DNA of 5,252 nucleotides from Bacteroidales bacterium (GTDB taxonomy: Bacteria > Bacteroidota > Bacteroidia > Bacteroidales > WCHB1-69): the NCBI GenBank assembly GCA_031264975.1, contig JAISDH010000219.1:1-5252 (forward strand). Direction: 5' to 3'. Below the pieces are notes generated by a model. It did no database searches and was not told where the DNA came from. It saw only the letters and a list, made by a program, of their open reading frames with translations. Each line of letters starts with the position of its first letter. The stretch's first letter is position 1. This document shows positions 1 to 5,252 of this stretch, piece after piece. The position numbers and the translations under genes are program-made.

Positions 1-1074
1 GCCAACAATATAAATATGGGAAGCGTTACCGGTAACGGAAATTATACAGCAAACACTACAATTACAATCAGCGCTATTGCTAACTCCGGTTATCGTTTTG
101 TCCAGTGGAACGACGGTAATACAGATAATCCGCGTACTGTTACGGTAACACAGGATACGGCTTTTACAGCAGAGTTTACCGTTTCACAAACCTTGTTCTA
201 CGTATTTGTAACAGCGAACCAAACAGGTATGGGAACTGTTTTCGGCAGTGGAGATTATGCAAAAGACACTACAATTACCATTGGAGCCATAGCGAATAGC
301 AATTACCGCTTTGTTCAATGGAATGATGGCATTACGCAAAATCCGCGCACGATTAAGGTAACGCAGGATAGTATATTTACGGCTGAGTTTGCCGTTGCAA
401 CGCCGGGAATGTATCATGTATCTTTAACCGTAAACAGCGCTACGATGGGAAGCGTTGCCGGTAGCGGAGATTATGGAGTAAATACCATAGCTACCATTGG
501 TGCAATTGCAAATACAGGTTACCGCTTTGTGCAGTGGAATGACGGTAATACAGAGAATCCACGCGCCATTACCGTAACACAGGATACTTCCTTTATCGCT
601 ACCCTTGAACCTATTATATATAATGTATCGCTAAACAGCAACGATACCGTCCGAGGAATAACCAATGGCAGCGGAGATTATGTTGCATTCAGTGTTGTAA
701 CCATCACTGCTACCCCCAACGCCGGTTATCGTTTTGTAGGTTGGAGTGATAACAATAAGGACAGTATGCGCGCCATTACCATCACACAAAATCTTGCTTT
801 TGTGGCTATCTTTGGCATAGAAGATATGTATTACGTATACGCAGCTCCCCAGAACTCAACAATGGGCAATGTTACCGGCAGCGACGACTATCATAAAAGG
901 AATAATGCCGAAAATAGCCCCATATTCAAAAGAGAATATGCAGCAAACAGCATAGCCTCAATAGTTGCCACGCCTAACGCCGATTATCGCTTTGTTCAAT
1001 GGGATGACGGCAATACAGATAATCCCCGTGAATTTACCGTAACAGGGGATTCAATCTTCACGGCTATATTTGAG
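1..1074 (+). repeat. Five tandem InlB-like protein repeats (coding)
   Basis: Aligned at the M-G-S/N/T-V position, the units start at about bases 16, 229, 445, 652 and 862, so spacing is 213, 216, 207 and 210 nt (69-72 codons). The first unit is cut by the window edge. Each has a G-S-G-D-Y turn, an alternating hydrophobic strand, Y-R-F-V-x-W-x-D, an N-P-R turn and a closing TVTQD..F.A.F strand. The nucleotide copies differ at many synonymous sites, so these are old duplications rather than recent slippage products. Units 1-3 carry an 'AIAN' strand end and units 4-5 a 'ATPN' version. Unit 4 is the most divergent: it has RGITNGSGDY in place of MGSV.GSGDY and SMR in place of NPR. Confidence 0.85.
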
Positions 1075-1335
1075 TCAACGGTTGGTATAACAAATATTTC
1101 ATCCTCTGCCATAAGCGTTTATCCAAATCCGGTAACAGACAATATACATATTGTCCTGCCGGAGAATGTAGTTCATGCGGTATTTACGCTTTACGATATG
1201 CAAGGAAAGGTGTTAATCCGTAAAGAAGTAAGTGATCGGGATGCTGTTTCGGTAAGCAATCTTGCAAACGGTATATACATATATAATGTAGGAACAGAAA
1301 AAGAAAAGCGCCAAGGAAAAATTGTGAAACAGTAG
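1..1335 (+). CDS. Secreted InlB-like repeat protein with T9SS type A sorting domain (5' partial)
   Basis: The frame is open from base 1 to a TAG at 1333-1335, giving 444 visible codons. The ATG at 16 is not the start: the codons before it (ANNIN) align with the residues preceding the equivalent methionine of later repeats, so the gene begins upstream and its signal peptide is out of view. The protein has five copies of an approximately 70-residue repeat with cores such as GYRFVQWNDGNTDNPR and TVTQDTAFTAEF, which I assign to the divergent InlB B-repeat / bacterial repeat family. Then comes a C-terminal domain with VYPNPVTD, LYDMQGKVL, LANGIYIYNV and a basic GKIVKQ end, the pattern of T9SS type A sorting domains. 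Such proteins are normally exported across the inner membrane and then sent to the surface or medium by the Por machinery, with the sorting domain removed. The repeats probably act as stalk or adhesive modules; any catalytic or binding domain would be upstream. Family assignment is strong, function unknown. Confidence 0.9.
   Translation, partial: ANNINMGSVTGNGNYTANTTITISAIANSGYRFVQWNDGNTDNPRTVTVTQDTAFTAEFTVSQTLFYVFVTANQTGMGTVFGSGDYAKDTTITIGAIANSNYRFVQWNDGITQNPRTIKVTQDSIFTAEFAVATPGMYHVSLTVNSATMGSVAGSGDYGVNTIATIGAIANTGYRFVQWNDGNTENPRAITVTQDTSFIATLEPIIYNVSLNSNDTVRGITNGSGDYVAFSVVTITATPNAGYRFVGWSDNNKDSMRAITITQNLAFVAIFGIEDMYYVYAAPQNSTMGNVTGSDDYHKRNNAENSPIFKREYAANSIASIVATPNADYRFVQWDDGNTDNPREFTVTGDSIFTAIFESTVGITNISSSAISVYPNPVTDNIHIVLPENVVHAVFTLYDMQGKVLIRKEVSDRDAVSVSNLANGIYIYNVGTEKEKRQGKIVKQ
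892..939 (+). other. 48-nt in-frame insertion inside repeat unit 5
   Basis: Unit 5 reads ...GSDDY, then 16 extra residues (HKRNNAENSPIFKREY), then AANSIASIV..., where the other four units run directly from GDY into the next strand. The insertion is exactly 16 codons, hydrophilic and charged, unlike the strand-rich repeat, and bounded on both sides by a TAT (Tyr) codon. It probably forms a surface loop between two strands. Its origin is not visible; the flanking TAT copies are too short to prove a target duplication. Confidence 0.6.
1108..1335 (+). other. T9SS type A C-terminal sorting domain (coding)
   Basis: The last 75 residues begin AISVYPNPVTDNIHI, continue with a FTLYDMQGKVL strand and LANGIYIYNVGTE, and finish with lysine-rich GKIVKQ. 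The order Y-P-N-P, hydrophobic strand, 'D.GK', 'G.Y', basic last strand is the known signature of Bacteroidota Por-secretion sorting domains. It implies that the host has a type IX secretion apparatus and that the mature protein lacks this domain. Confidence 0.9.
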
Positions 1336-1362
1336 ACGAGTGAACAAGTAGATAAGTAGGGG
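1331..1362 (+). repeat. Degenerate 8-nt tandem array overlapping the stop codon
   Basis: Four consecutive 8-mers, AGTAGACG, AGTGAACA, AGTAGATA and AGTAGGGG, tile this stretch without a gap. The first contains the TAG stop (1333-1335) of the surface-protein gene and the last runs into the terminator stem. The consensus is AGTRRAYR. Four degenerate copies could arise by slippage; no function is evident. Confidence 0.5.
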
Positions 1363-1386
1363 CATTGCATGCAATGCCCTTTTTTT
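1358..1386 (+). terminator. Intrinsic terminator of the surface-protein gene
   Basis: GGGCATTGCA at 1360-1369 is followed directly by its exact reverse complement at 1370-1379, then seven T (1380-1386). The stem is GC-rich at its base, with the loop opened at the central CATG. It lies 24 nt after the stop codon. On the minus strand the hairpin is followed by CCTACTTATC and no U tract, so it should stop only rightward transcription. Confidence 0.9.
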
Positions 1387-1387
1387 C

Positions 1388-1473
1388 GTCTGAATCAGGA
1401 TTTACAGGATTAGAAGATGAGCAGAAGAAATAATCATAACAATCATTTAAATCAAATAAATCACAGTTCAGAC
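1388..1473. repeat. 86-nt imperfect palindrome with 9-nt internal periodicity
   Basis: The ends are perfect inverted 7-mers, GTCTGAA at 1388-1394 and TTCAGAC at 1467-1473. Reading the right half in reverse complement, both arms show GTCTGAA, four mismatches, GATTTA, three mismatches, then GATT. The right arm is four exact 9-mers of form AATCAnnnn (1432-1440, 1441-1449, 1450-1458, 1459-1467). The left arm has CAGGATTTA and CAGGATTAG at 1396-1413. A single-stranded copy could fold into an interrupted hairpin on either strand. From memory, similar GTCTGAATCAGGATTTACAGGATT sequences are dispersed between genes in Bacteroidota and some other genomes; I cannot verify this here. Confidence 0.6.
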
Positions 1474-1475
1474 AA

Positions 1476-1571
1476 TTTCCTCCTCGTGGCTTGCCTGCCT
1501 GTTGCCTGTTGCTTGTTGCTTGCTGCTTGCCTGCTTGCTGCCGTCTTTCCTTTTGCCCTTTTTCTCCCGTT
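1476..1571. repeat. A-free 96-nt tract containing a ~7-nt CTTG/CCTG array
   Basis: No A occurs on the + strand from 1476 to 1571. Bases 1491-1543 are a degenerate heptamer array: TTGCCTG, CCTG, TTGCCTG, TTGCTTG, TTGCTTG, CTGCTTG, CCTGCTTG, CTGCCG. The rest is C/T-rich with some G. Because uvrC ends at 1570 on the minus strand, its mRNA after the stop would be U-free for about 95 nt. No hairpin plus U tract for uvrC is found here, so how its transcript ends is unclear. Confidence 0.7.
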
Positions 1572-3402
1572 AACTATTTTCTTCTTCTGGGGATTCTGGA
1601 GATTCTTGAGTTTGGTAATAGTTATATACGGTCGTTGCTTTATCTTTTCCGATGATTATTGTCAGTTCTTCGAGAGACGCTTTTTTTATGGTGTTGACGG
1701 AACGGAACGCCGTTAGTAACTTCTCTGCCGTGAATGCTCCTATTCCTGTAATGCAGGTTAATTCTGTTTGGGTCATTGATTTATCTCTTCGTTGTCGGTG
1801 GTGCATAATTCCAAAACGATGCGCCTCATCCCGTAAATGTTGAATGATGCGTTGTGTTTCTGATTTTTTATCTACAAACAGCGGAATGGAGTCATTTGGA
1901 CGGTAAATTTCTTCCAGTCGTTTTGCGATGCCGATAAGTGGAATTTTTTCTTCGAGGTTCAATTCTTTTAATGCGGAATAAGCCGCTGAAATCTGACCTT
2001 TTCCACCGTCAACAACAATCAAGTCGGGCAGGAGACTTTCTTCTTTCAATAACCGGCTATATCTACGTTTGATAACTTCTCTCATGGTTGAAAAGTCATC
2101 GGGTTTGTTCACTGTCTGGATATTGAAAATACGATATTCCTTTTTGGAAGGCTTGCCGTTACGAAAACATACCATTGCCGCAACGGGATAACTTCCCTGT
2201 ATATTGGAATTATCAAAACATTCGATATGTACCGGCGGATGTGGTAAACCCAAATCACTTTGCATGCCTTCCAGTAGTTGTTTTTTATGTGTTTCGGGAT
2301 TGGAAAACTCCTTTTGTTTTTGCATTTCATACATGTATGCGGTTGCGTTACGGAGCGCCAAATGTAGAAGTTTTTCTTTGTCGTTGTGTTTAGGTACGGT
2401 AATAATGATTTCATTAATATTGATGTCCAATGGAAAGGGAACAACAATTTCCGGCGCTTTGCTGCGAGCCGATTTTCGCAACTCAACAATGGCGTATAAC
2501 AACGCTTCTTCTATCGTTTCATTCAATTGATATTTGACAGAAAGGACTTGCGTTTTGATTATAGCCCCGTTTACTACGTGAAAATAACAAACATAAGCGG
2601 TAGACATATCTTCTACAATATTGAAGACGTCTATATTGCTGATTGTAAAATTGACAATGGTTGATTTGGCTTGATATTTTTCCAGTAACAATATTTTCAG
2701 TTTTACCGCATGCGCTTTTTCAAATGCCATTTCTTGGGCATACGTCATCATTTCCTTCTTTAATTTATGGAGAACTGAGGCTGTATTTCCCTGTATGATG
2801 TTTACAATTTGTTGAACATTATCCAGATATTCTTCCCGACTTTGTTTTCCCAAGCAAATGCCCAAACATTTTTTTATATGAAAATTTAAACATGCCTTAT
2901 ATTTGCCTGCTTTGATATGCTCTTCTGTTAAATCCAATTTGCAACCTCGTAAATGGTACAATTCGGTAACCGTATCCAAAAGGGTATTCATTATTTTTAC
3001 GGAAGCGTATGGTCCAAAGTAGCGGGCATTTTCATCATTTTTCCTGCGTGTAGAGTATAAACGGGGAAACTGTTCATTGGTAAGACACAACCATGGATAG
3101 GTTTTATCGTCTTTCAGTTGAACGTTATATCTCGGCTGGTACTCCTTAATAAGGTTACTTTCCAGCAACAGCGCGTCATATTCCGTATCTACGATGGTGA
3201 ATTGAATATCGGAAGTATGTTTCAGCAATAACAATATACGGGGATGGTCTTGTTCTTTATAGAAATAGGAACCAACTCTTCTTCTCAGGTTTTTCGCTTT
3301 ACCGACATAAATAATATTTTTTTCCTTATCCAGGTAACGATAAACGCCACTGTTATCAGGTAATCTTTCCAGGATAGACGCGATATATGGATCTATAGTC
3401 AC
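1570..3402 (-). CDS. uvrC: UvrABC excinuclease subunit C
   Basis: UvrC makes the 3' and 5' incisions around bulky DNA lesions after UvrA/UvrB recognition. The 610-residue product is the usual family length. An N-terminal GIY-YIG nuclease domain (about 14-95) has GVY at 19-21, YVG at 32-34 and Glu81. Four cysteines (153, 171, 179, 183) in the C..C-x7-C-x3-C arrangement match the proposed iron-sulfur site. A UVR helix pair (about 210-245, AFEKA) should contact UvrB. The RNase H-like 5' nuclease domain carries Asp397, Asp436, Asp465 (VVDGGKGQ) and His528 (RDEAHRFGI), all catalytic positions. A helix-hairpin-helix (about 545-595, ITGIGAFTAEKLL) is followed by an acidic ESPESPEEENS tail. The start is GTG at 3402: an in-frame TGA lies seven codons upstream with no ATG between, and the GIY-YIG domain begins soon after. 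It follows prfA by 27 bp and is presumably cotranscribed. Confidence 0.97.
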   Translation of the reverse strand: MTIDPYIASILERLPDNSGVYRYLDKEKNIIYVGKAKNLRRRVGSYFYKEQDHPRILLLLKHTSDIQFTIVDTEYDALLLESNLIKEYQPRYNVQLKDDKTYPWLCLTNEQFPRLYSTRRKNDENARYFGPYASVKIMNTLLDTVTELYHLRGCKLDLTEEHIKAGKYKACLNFHIKKCLGICLGKQSREEYLDNVQQIVNIIQGNTASVLHKLKKEMMTYAQEMAFEKAHAVKLKILLLEKYQAKSTIVNFTISNIDVFNIVEDMSTAYVCYFHVVNGAIIKTQVLSVKYQLNETIEEALLYAIVELRKSARSKAPEIVVPFPLDININEIIITVPKHNDKEKLLHLALRNATAYMYEMQKQKEFSNPETHKKQLLEGMQSDLGLPHPPVHIECFDNSNIQGSYPVAAMVCFRNGKPSKKEYRIFNIQTVNKPDDFSTMREVIKRRYSRLLKEESLLPDLIVVDGGKGQISAAYSALKELNLEEKIPLIGIAKRLEEIYRPNDSIPLFVDKKSETQRIIQHLRDEAHRFGIMHHRQRRDKSMTQTELTCITGIGAFTAEKLLTAFRSVNTIKKASLEELTIIIGKDKATTVYNYYQTQESPESPEEENS

Positions 3403-3429
3403 AATATGATGATTTAAAATTCAATCGGT

Positions 3430-4515
3430 TTATGAGGCGATGACGGCTTCTTTTAATCGTTCCGCATTTTCCGCCACTTGCAGCGCTTCAATAGTATCTT
3501 GAATATTTCCGTCCATGAACACGGTCAGGTTATACATTGTTAAATTAATACGGTGGTCTGTAACGCGATTTTGAGGATAATTATATGTACGTATTTTAGC
3601 AGAACGGTCTCCGGTAGACACCATCGTTTTTCGTTTGGAAGAGACTTCATCCAAATACTTTTGATATTCCATTTCAAAGATACGTGTTCGCAATATACGC
3701 ATGGCTTTGTCTAAATTCTTGAGTTGTGATTTTTCATCTTGAATGGCGACAACAATACCCGTTGGAATATGCGTTAATCGAACGGCAGAATAGGTTGTAT
3801 TGACGGACTGACCTCCGGGGCCTGACGAACAATAGGTATCTTTGCGAATATCGCTTTGTTTTAATTCCACATCAAATTCATCTGCTTCGGGCAATACGAC
3901 AACCGATGCGGCAGAGGTATGCACTCTTCCCTGAGTTTCTGTTTGCGGAACGCGTTGTACGCGATGTACTCCCGATTCATATTTCAGCAACCCATACACC
4001 CCTTCTCCTATCACATTAAAAACAATTTCCTTGAATCCGCCCATGGAACTTTCGGTCATTGAAACAACGTCTACTTTCCAATTTCGGGATTCACAATAAT
4101 GCGAATACATTCTGAAAAGGTCTCCTGCAAAAATACCGGCTTCATCTCCGCCTGTTCCTGCGCGTATTTCTACGATAGCATTTTTATCATCTTGAGGGTC
4201 GGACGGAATCAACAATAAACGAATGTGCTCTTCCATCTTTTCATAATCGGAAGTAAGTTGTGTTAATTCGTCTTTGGCAAGTGAACGAAATTCGTCGTCT
4301 TTTTCATTGACGAGAATTTCTTTTGCATTTTCGATATTGCTTATAATGTTTTTATATTGCCTGTATGCTTCAACAACGGGCTGTAAATCTTTATAATCTT
4401 TACTCAATTTCACATAACGCTTCATATCGGCAACTACGTCCGGTTGTGCGATTTGTTCTCCTATTTCTTCCCAGCGTTTATATATGACTTCTAATTTGTT
4501 TAGTAAAGTACTCAT
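3430..4515 (-). CDS. prfA: Peptide chain release factor 1
   Basis: RF1 reads UAA and UAG in the ribosomal A site and triggers hydrolysis of peptidyl-tRNA. From ATG at 4515 the product has 361 residues, the normal RF1 size. It has an N-terminal helical domain (1-105), the EIRAGTGGDEAGIFAGDL segment at about 116-133, the codon-reading P-x-T tripeptide as PQT at 190-192, and the catalytic GGQ at 234-236 in SSGPGGQSVNTT. PxT rather than SPF distinguishes RF1 from RF2, and there is no in-frame UGA or shift as in RF2 genes. The Gln of GGQ is the usual target of the PrmC methyltransferase, which is not in view. A longer frame from TTG at 4548 exists, but its extra 11 codons overlap the -7 promoter box and precede the normal RF1 N-terminus, so I reject it. 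No Shine-Dalgarno is visible; the leader is A/T-rich, as is common in Bacteroidota. First gene of the likely prfA-uvrC operon. Confidence 0.97.
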   Translation of the reverse strand: MSTLLNKLEVIYKRWEEIGEQIAQPDVVADMKRYVKLSKDYKDLQPVVEAYRQYKNIISNIENAKEILVNEKDDEFRSLAKDELTQLTSDYEKMEEHIRLLLIPSDPQDDKNAIVEIRAGTGGDEAGIFAGDLFRMYSHYCESRNWKVDVVSMTESSMGGFKEIVFNVIGEGVYGLLKYESGVHRVQRVPQTETQGRVHTSAASVVVLPEADEFDVELKQSDIRKDTYCSSGPGGQSVNTTYSAVRLTHIPTGIVVAIQDEKSQLKNLDKAMRILRTRIFEMEYQKYLDEVSSKRKTMVSTGDRSAKIRTYNYPQNRVTDHRINLTMYNLTVFMDGNIQDTIEALQVAENAERLKEAVIAS

Positions 4516-4545
4516 GTATTTATTATACGTTTTTTCACAAGTTTG

Positions 4546-4573
4546 CAAAGATACATCTTTTTTGCGAACAAAA
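4546..4573 (-). promoter_or_regulatory. Bacteroidota-type promoter of prfA-uvrC
   Basis: On the minus strand TATCTTTG (4553-4546) is an exact match to the TAnnTTTG -7 consensus of Bacteroidota housekeeping promoters. A TTTTG (4573-4569) lies 15 nt upstream and is a possible -33 element, but that spacing is shorter than usual. Transcription would begin at about 4539-4542, leaving a leader of roughly 25 nt before ATG 4515. The -7 call is good, the -33 call weak. Confidence 0.6.
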
Positions 4574-4800
4574 TACGGCTCTTCTCATGTCCCTGTTCGT
4601 CGTTGTCCAAACAATTGGTCAAAAAGGGATGGTTATTTTATCGTTAATTGATTAGAAACTTGTCTTTTATTCAAGTTAAAAGAAAAGATGCTGAAAGTCT
4701 TTTTTTCTATTCCCCTGCGAAAATAAATTCGATAGTGTATTTGTCTGCTCTGACGCTTTTCGGACGGTTATTTGTGTTGTTTTCATACTATGCGTAGAGC

Positions 4801-4852
4801 AACAGAAGGTATCAAGCTACACCCCATATTAAGTATTATCTAAGCTTCTGTT
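4801..4852. repeat. Short inverted repeat, 8-bp arms
   Basis: AACAGAAG at 4801-4808 is the exact reverse complement of CTTCTGTT at 4845-4852, with a 36-nt interval. No T tract follows directly on either strand, so it is not a typical terminator. Arms of this size can occur by chance in several hundred bases. Confidence 0.3.
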
Positions 4853-4958
4853 TTGAGTTTATCCAAAACTTTTCGGCCTTTTCATTTAAATGAGATAAAG
4901 GTTCTGGCAGAGAAAGTGCAATCTTTACCCCGAGCTGTACCTGTGGTTAGTATGGGGT
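4821..4958. repeat. Inverted repeat, 12-bp arms 114 nt apart
   Basis: ACCCCATATTAA at 4821-4832 and TTAGTATGGGGT at 4947-4958 are inverted copies matching at 11 of 12 positions. The C/G-containing ACCCCATA half is perfect and stands out from the AT-rich surroundings. The segment between the arms is too short for a transposase. It could be the ends of a small non-autonomous element or a paired regulatory site; no target duplication is seen (flanks AGCTAC and AATCC). Confidence 0.35.
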
Positions 4959-5069
4959 AATCCATAAGTATTTGTATTCCATTTCAAAATCTCCGTTCCG
5001 ACATCAGTCCCTCAAGAAAAATATCTATTTCTCTTGAATTATGCAACGTATATCTTTCCTGAAAAAGAA

Positions 5070-5252
5070 ATGAAAAATCAACTCCAAATAGAAATTTACA
5101 GGACTGATATCCATACAATTATAGAAAAGTATCAAGAAAGTGCAATTCCTATTGTTTTTTATTGTAATTTTGAAGCCATAAAAAAAGAAATTAATTTTGC
5201 TATAAATCATTTTATTAGCGTATTTTATTCAGATAATTTAAAGAAACTATCA
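5070..5252 (+). CDS. Unrecognised protein, N-terminal part (runs off window)
   Basis: From ATG 5070 the frame stays open for 61 codons to the window edge, in DNA with many potential stops. It begins MKNQLQIEIYRTDIHTIIEKY and continues with an IPIVFYCNF strand and a helical AIKKEINFAINHF segment. No signal peptide or membrane segment is evident, so a cytoplasmic alpha/beta protein is likely. I do not recognise the family. The frame is open back to 4968, and a TTG at 5034 (LNYATYIFPEKE before the ATG) is an alternative start, so the true N-terminus is uncertain. TATCTTTC at 5051-5058 resembles a -7 box with one mismatch. The opposite strand is also open here (5025-5210), but its product is rich in Phe, Ile and Cys and looks like the antisense shadow. 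Confidence 0.55.
   Translation, partial: MKNQLQIEIYRTDIHTIIEKYQESAIPIVFYCNFEAIKKEINFAINHFISVFYSDNLKKLS

Larger units (their letters stand above)
4574..5069. other. Divergent AT-rich spacer, largely unexplained
   Basis: This stretch lies between the prfA promoter and the first plausible ATG of the right-hand gene. I find no long reading frame, tRNA-like fold, riboswitch core or clear terminator. It contains weak AT-only hairpins (CTTTTA 4664-4669 with TAAAAG 4677-4682), the inverted repeats listed separately, and short open stretches on the minus strand (4836-5000) interrupted by a stop. A frame upstream of the right-hand ATG is open from 4968, so the gene there could begin somewhat earlier. 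Its 550-bp span with the prfA leader is long for two divergent promoters and suggests an eroded gene or insertion. Confidence 0.4.

Noticed and set aside
16..18. ATG as start of the surface protein
   Set aside because: Frame is open upstream and this Met is the conserved M-G-S position within a repeat unit.
184..417. 77-codon minus frame inside the surface-protein gene
   Set aside because: Antisense to a clearly conserved repeat; product has no protein-like features.
1331..1543. CRISPR array
   Set aside because: Repeat units are 7-9 nt and contiguous, with no spacers of typical length and no cas genes nearby.
1417..1716. 99-codon + strand frame
   Set aside because: It runs through the palindrome and A-free array (hence its Leu/Ala/Cys-rich product) and then antisense to the conserved C-terminus of uvrC.
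1652..2530. Several 63-126 codon frames on both strands within uvrC
   Set aside because: All overlap the catalytic RNase H-like and helix-hairpin-helix coding sequence of uvrC in other frames.
3430..4515. RF2 with programmed frameshift
   Set aside because: Codon-reading tripeptide is PQT (RF1 type), not SPF, and the frame is continuous.
4516..4548. TTG at 4548 as prfA start (372 residues)
   Set aside because: The TTG lies inside the TATCTTTG -7 box and the extra 11 residues are absent from the usual RF1 N-terminus; ATG 4515 gives the normal length.
4676..4786. 36-codon minus frame starting MKTTQITVRKAS
   Set aside because: Very short, no recognisable family and no start signal; expected by chance in the spacer.
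5025..5210. 61-codon minus frame at the right end
   Set aside because: Phe/Ile/Cys-rich product antisense to the more plausible + strand frame; its downstream end falls in non-coding spacer.

Overview
The window looks like a chromosomal segment from a Bacteroidota bacterium, most likely Bacteroidales. Four observations support this: a type IX secretion (T9SS) C-terminal sorting domain at the end of the left-hand gene; its 'YRFVQWNDGNTDNPR' type bacterial surface repeats; a Bacteroidota-style -7 promoter box (TATCTTTG) ahead of prfA; and starts without an evident Shine-Dalgarno sequence. No ribosomal or transfer RNA gene, CRISPR array or intact mobile element is visible.

Layout. Bases 1-1335 (+) are the 3' part of a secreted repeat protein: five copies of an approximately 70-residue InlB-like repeat followed by a T9SS type A sorting domain. 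Bases 1336-1569 are a 234-bp convergent spacer built almost wholly from short-period sequence: an 8-nt tandem array that overlaps the stop codon, a strong intrinsic terminator, an 86-nt imperfect palindrome with 9-nt internal periodicity, and a roughly 7-nt CTTG/CCTG array inside a 96-nt tract that contains no A on the + strand. Bases 1570-3402 (-) are uvrC (nucleotide excision repair nuclease), and 3433-4515 (-) with its stop at 3430-3432 are prfA (peptide chain release factor 1). prfA and uvrC are 27 bp apart and read as one operon from a promoter at about 4546-4573. Bases 4516-5069 are a mostly unexplained AT-rich divergent spacer with inverted repeats and possibly decayed coding sequence. 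Bases 5070-5252 (+) hold the start of an unrecognised gene that runs off the window.

The genes do not form an obvious joint pathway: prfA and uvrC are housekeeping genes sharing a transcript, and the surface protein converges on them from the other side. I see no convincing new defence or mobile system. The most unusual part is the convergent spacer, where four different short-period elements are stacked in 240 bp and where the uvrC transcript would have about 95 nt of 3' RNA without a single U.
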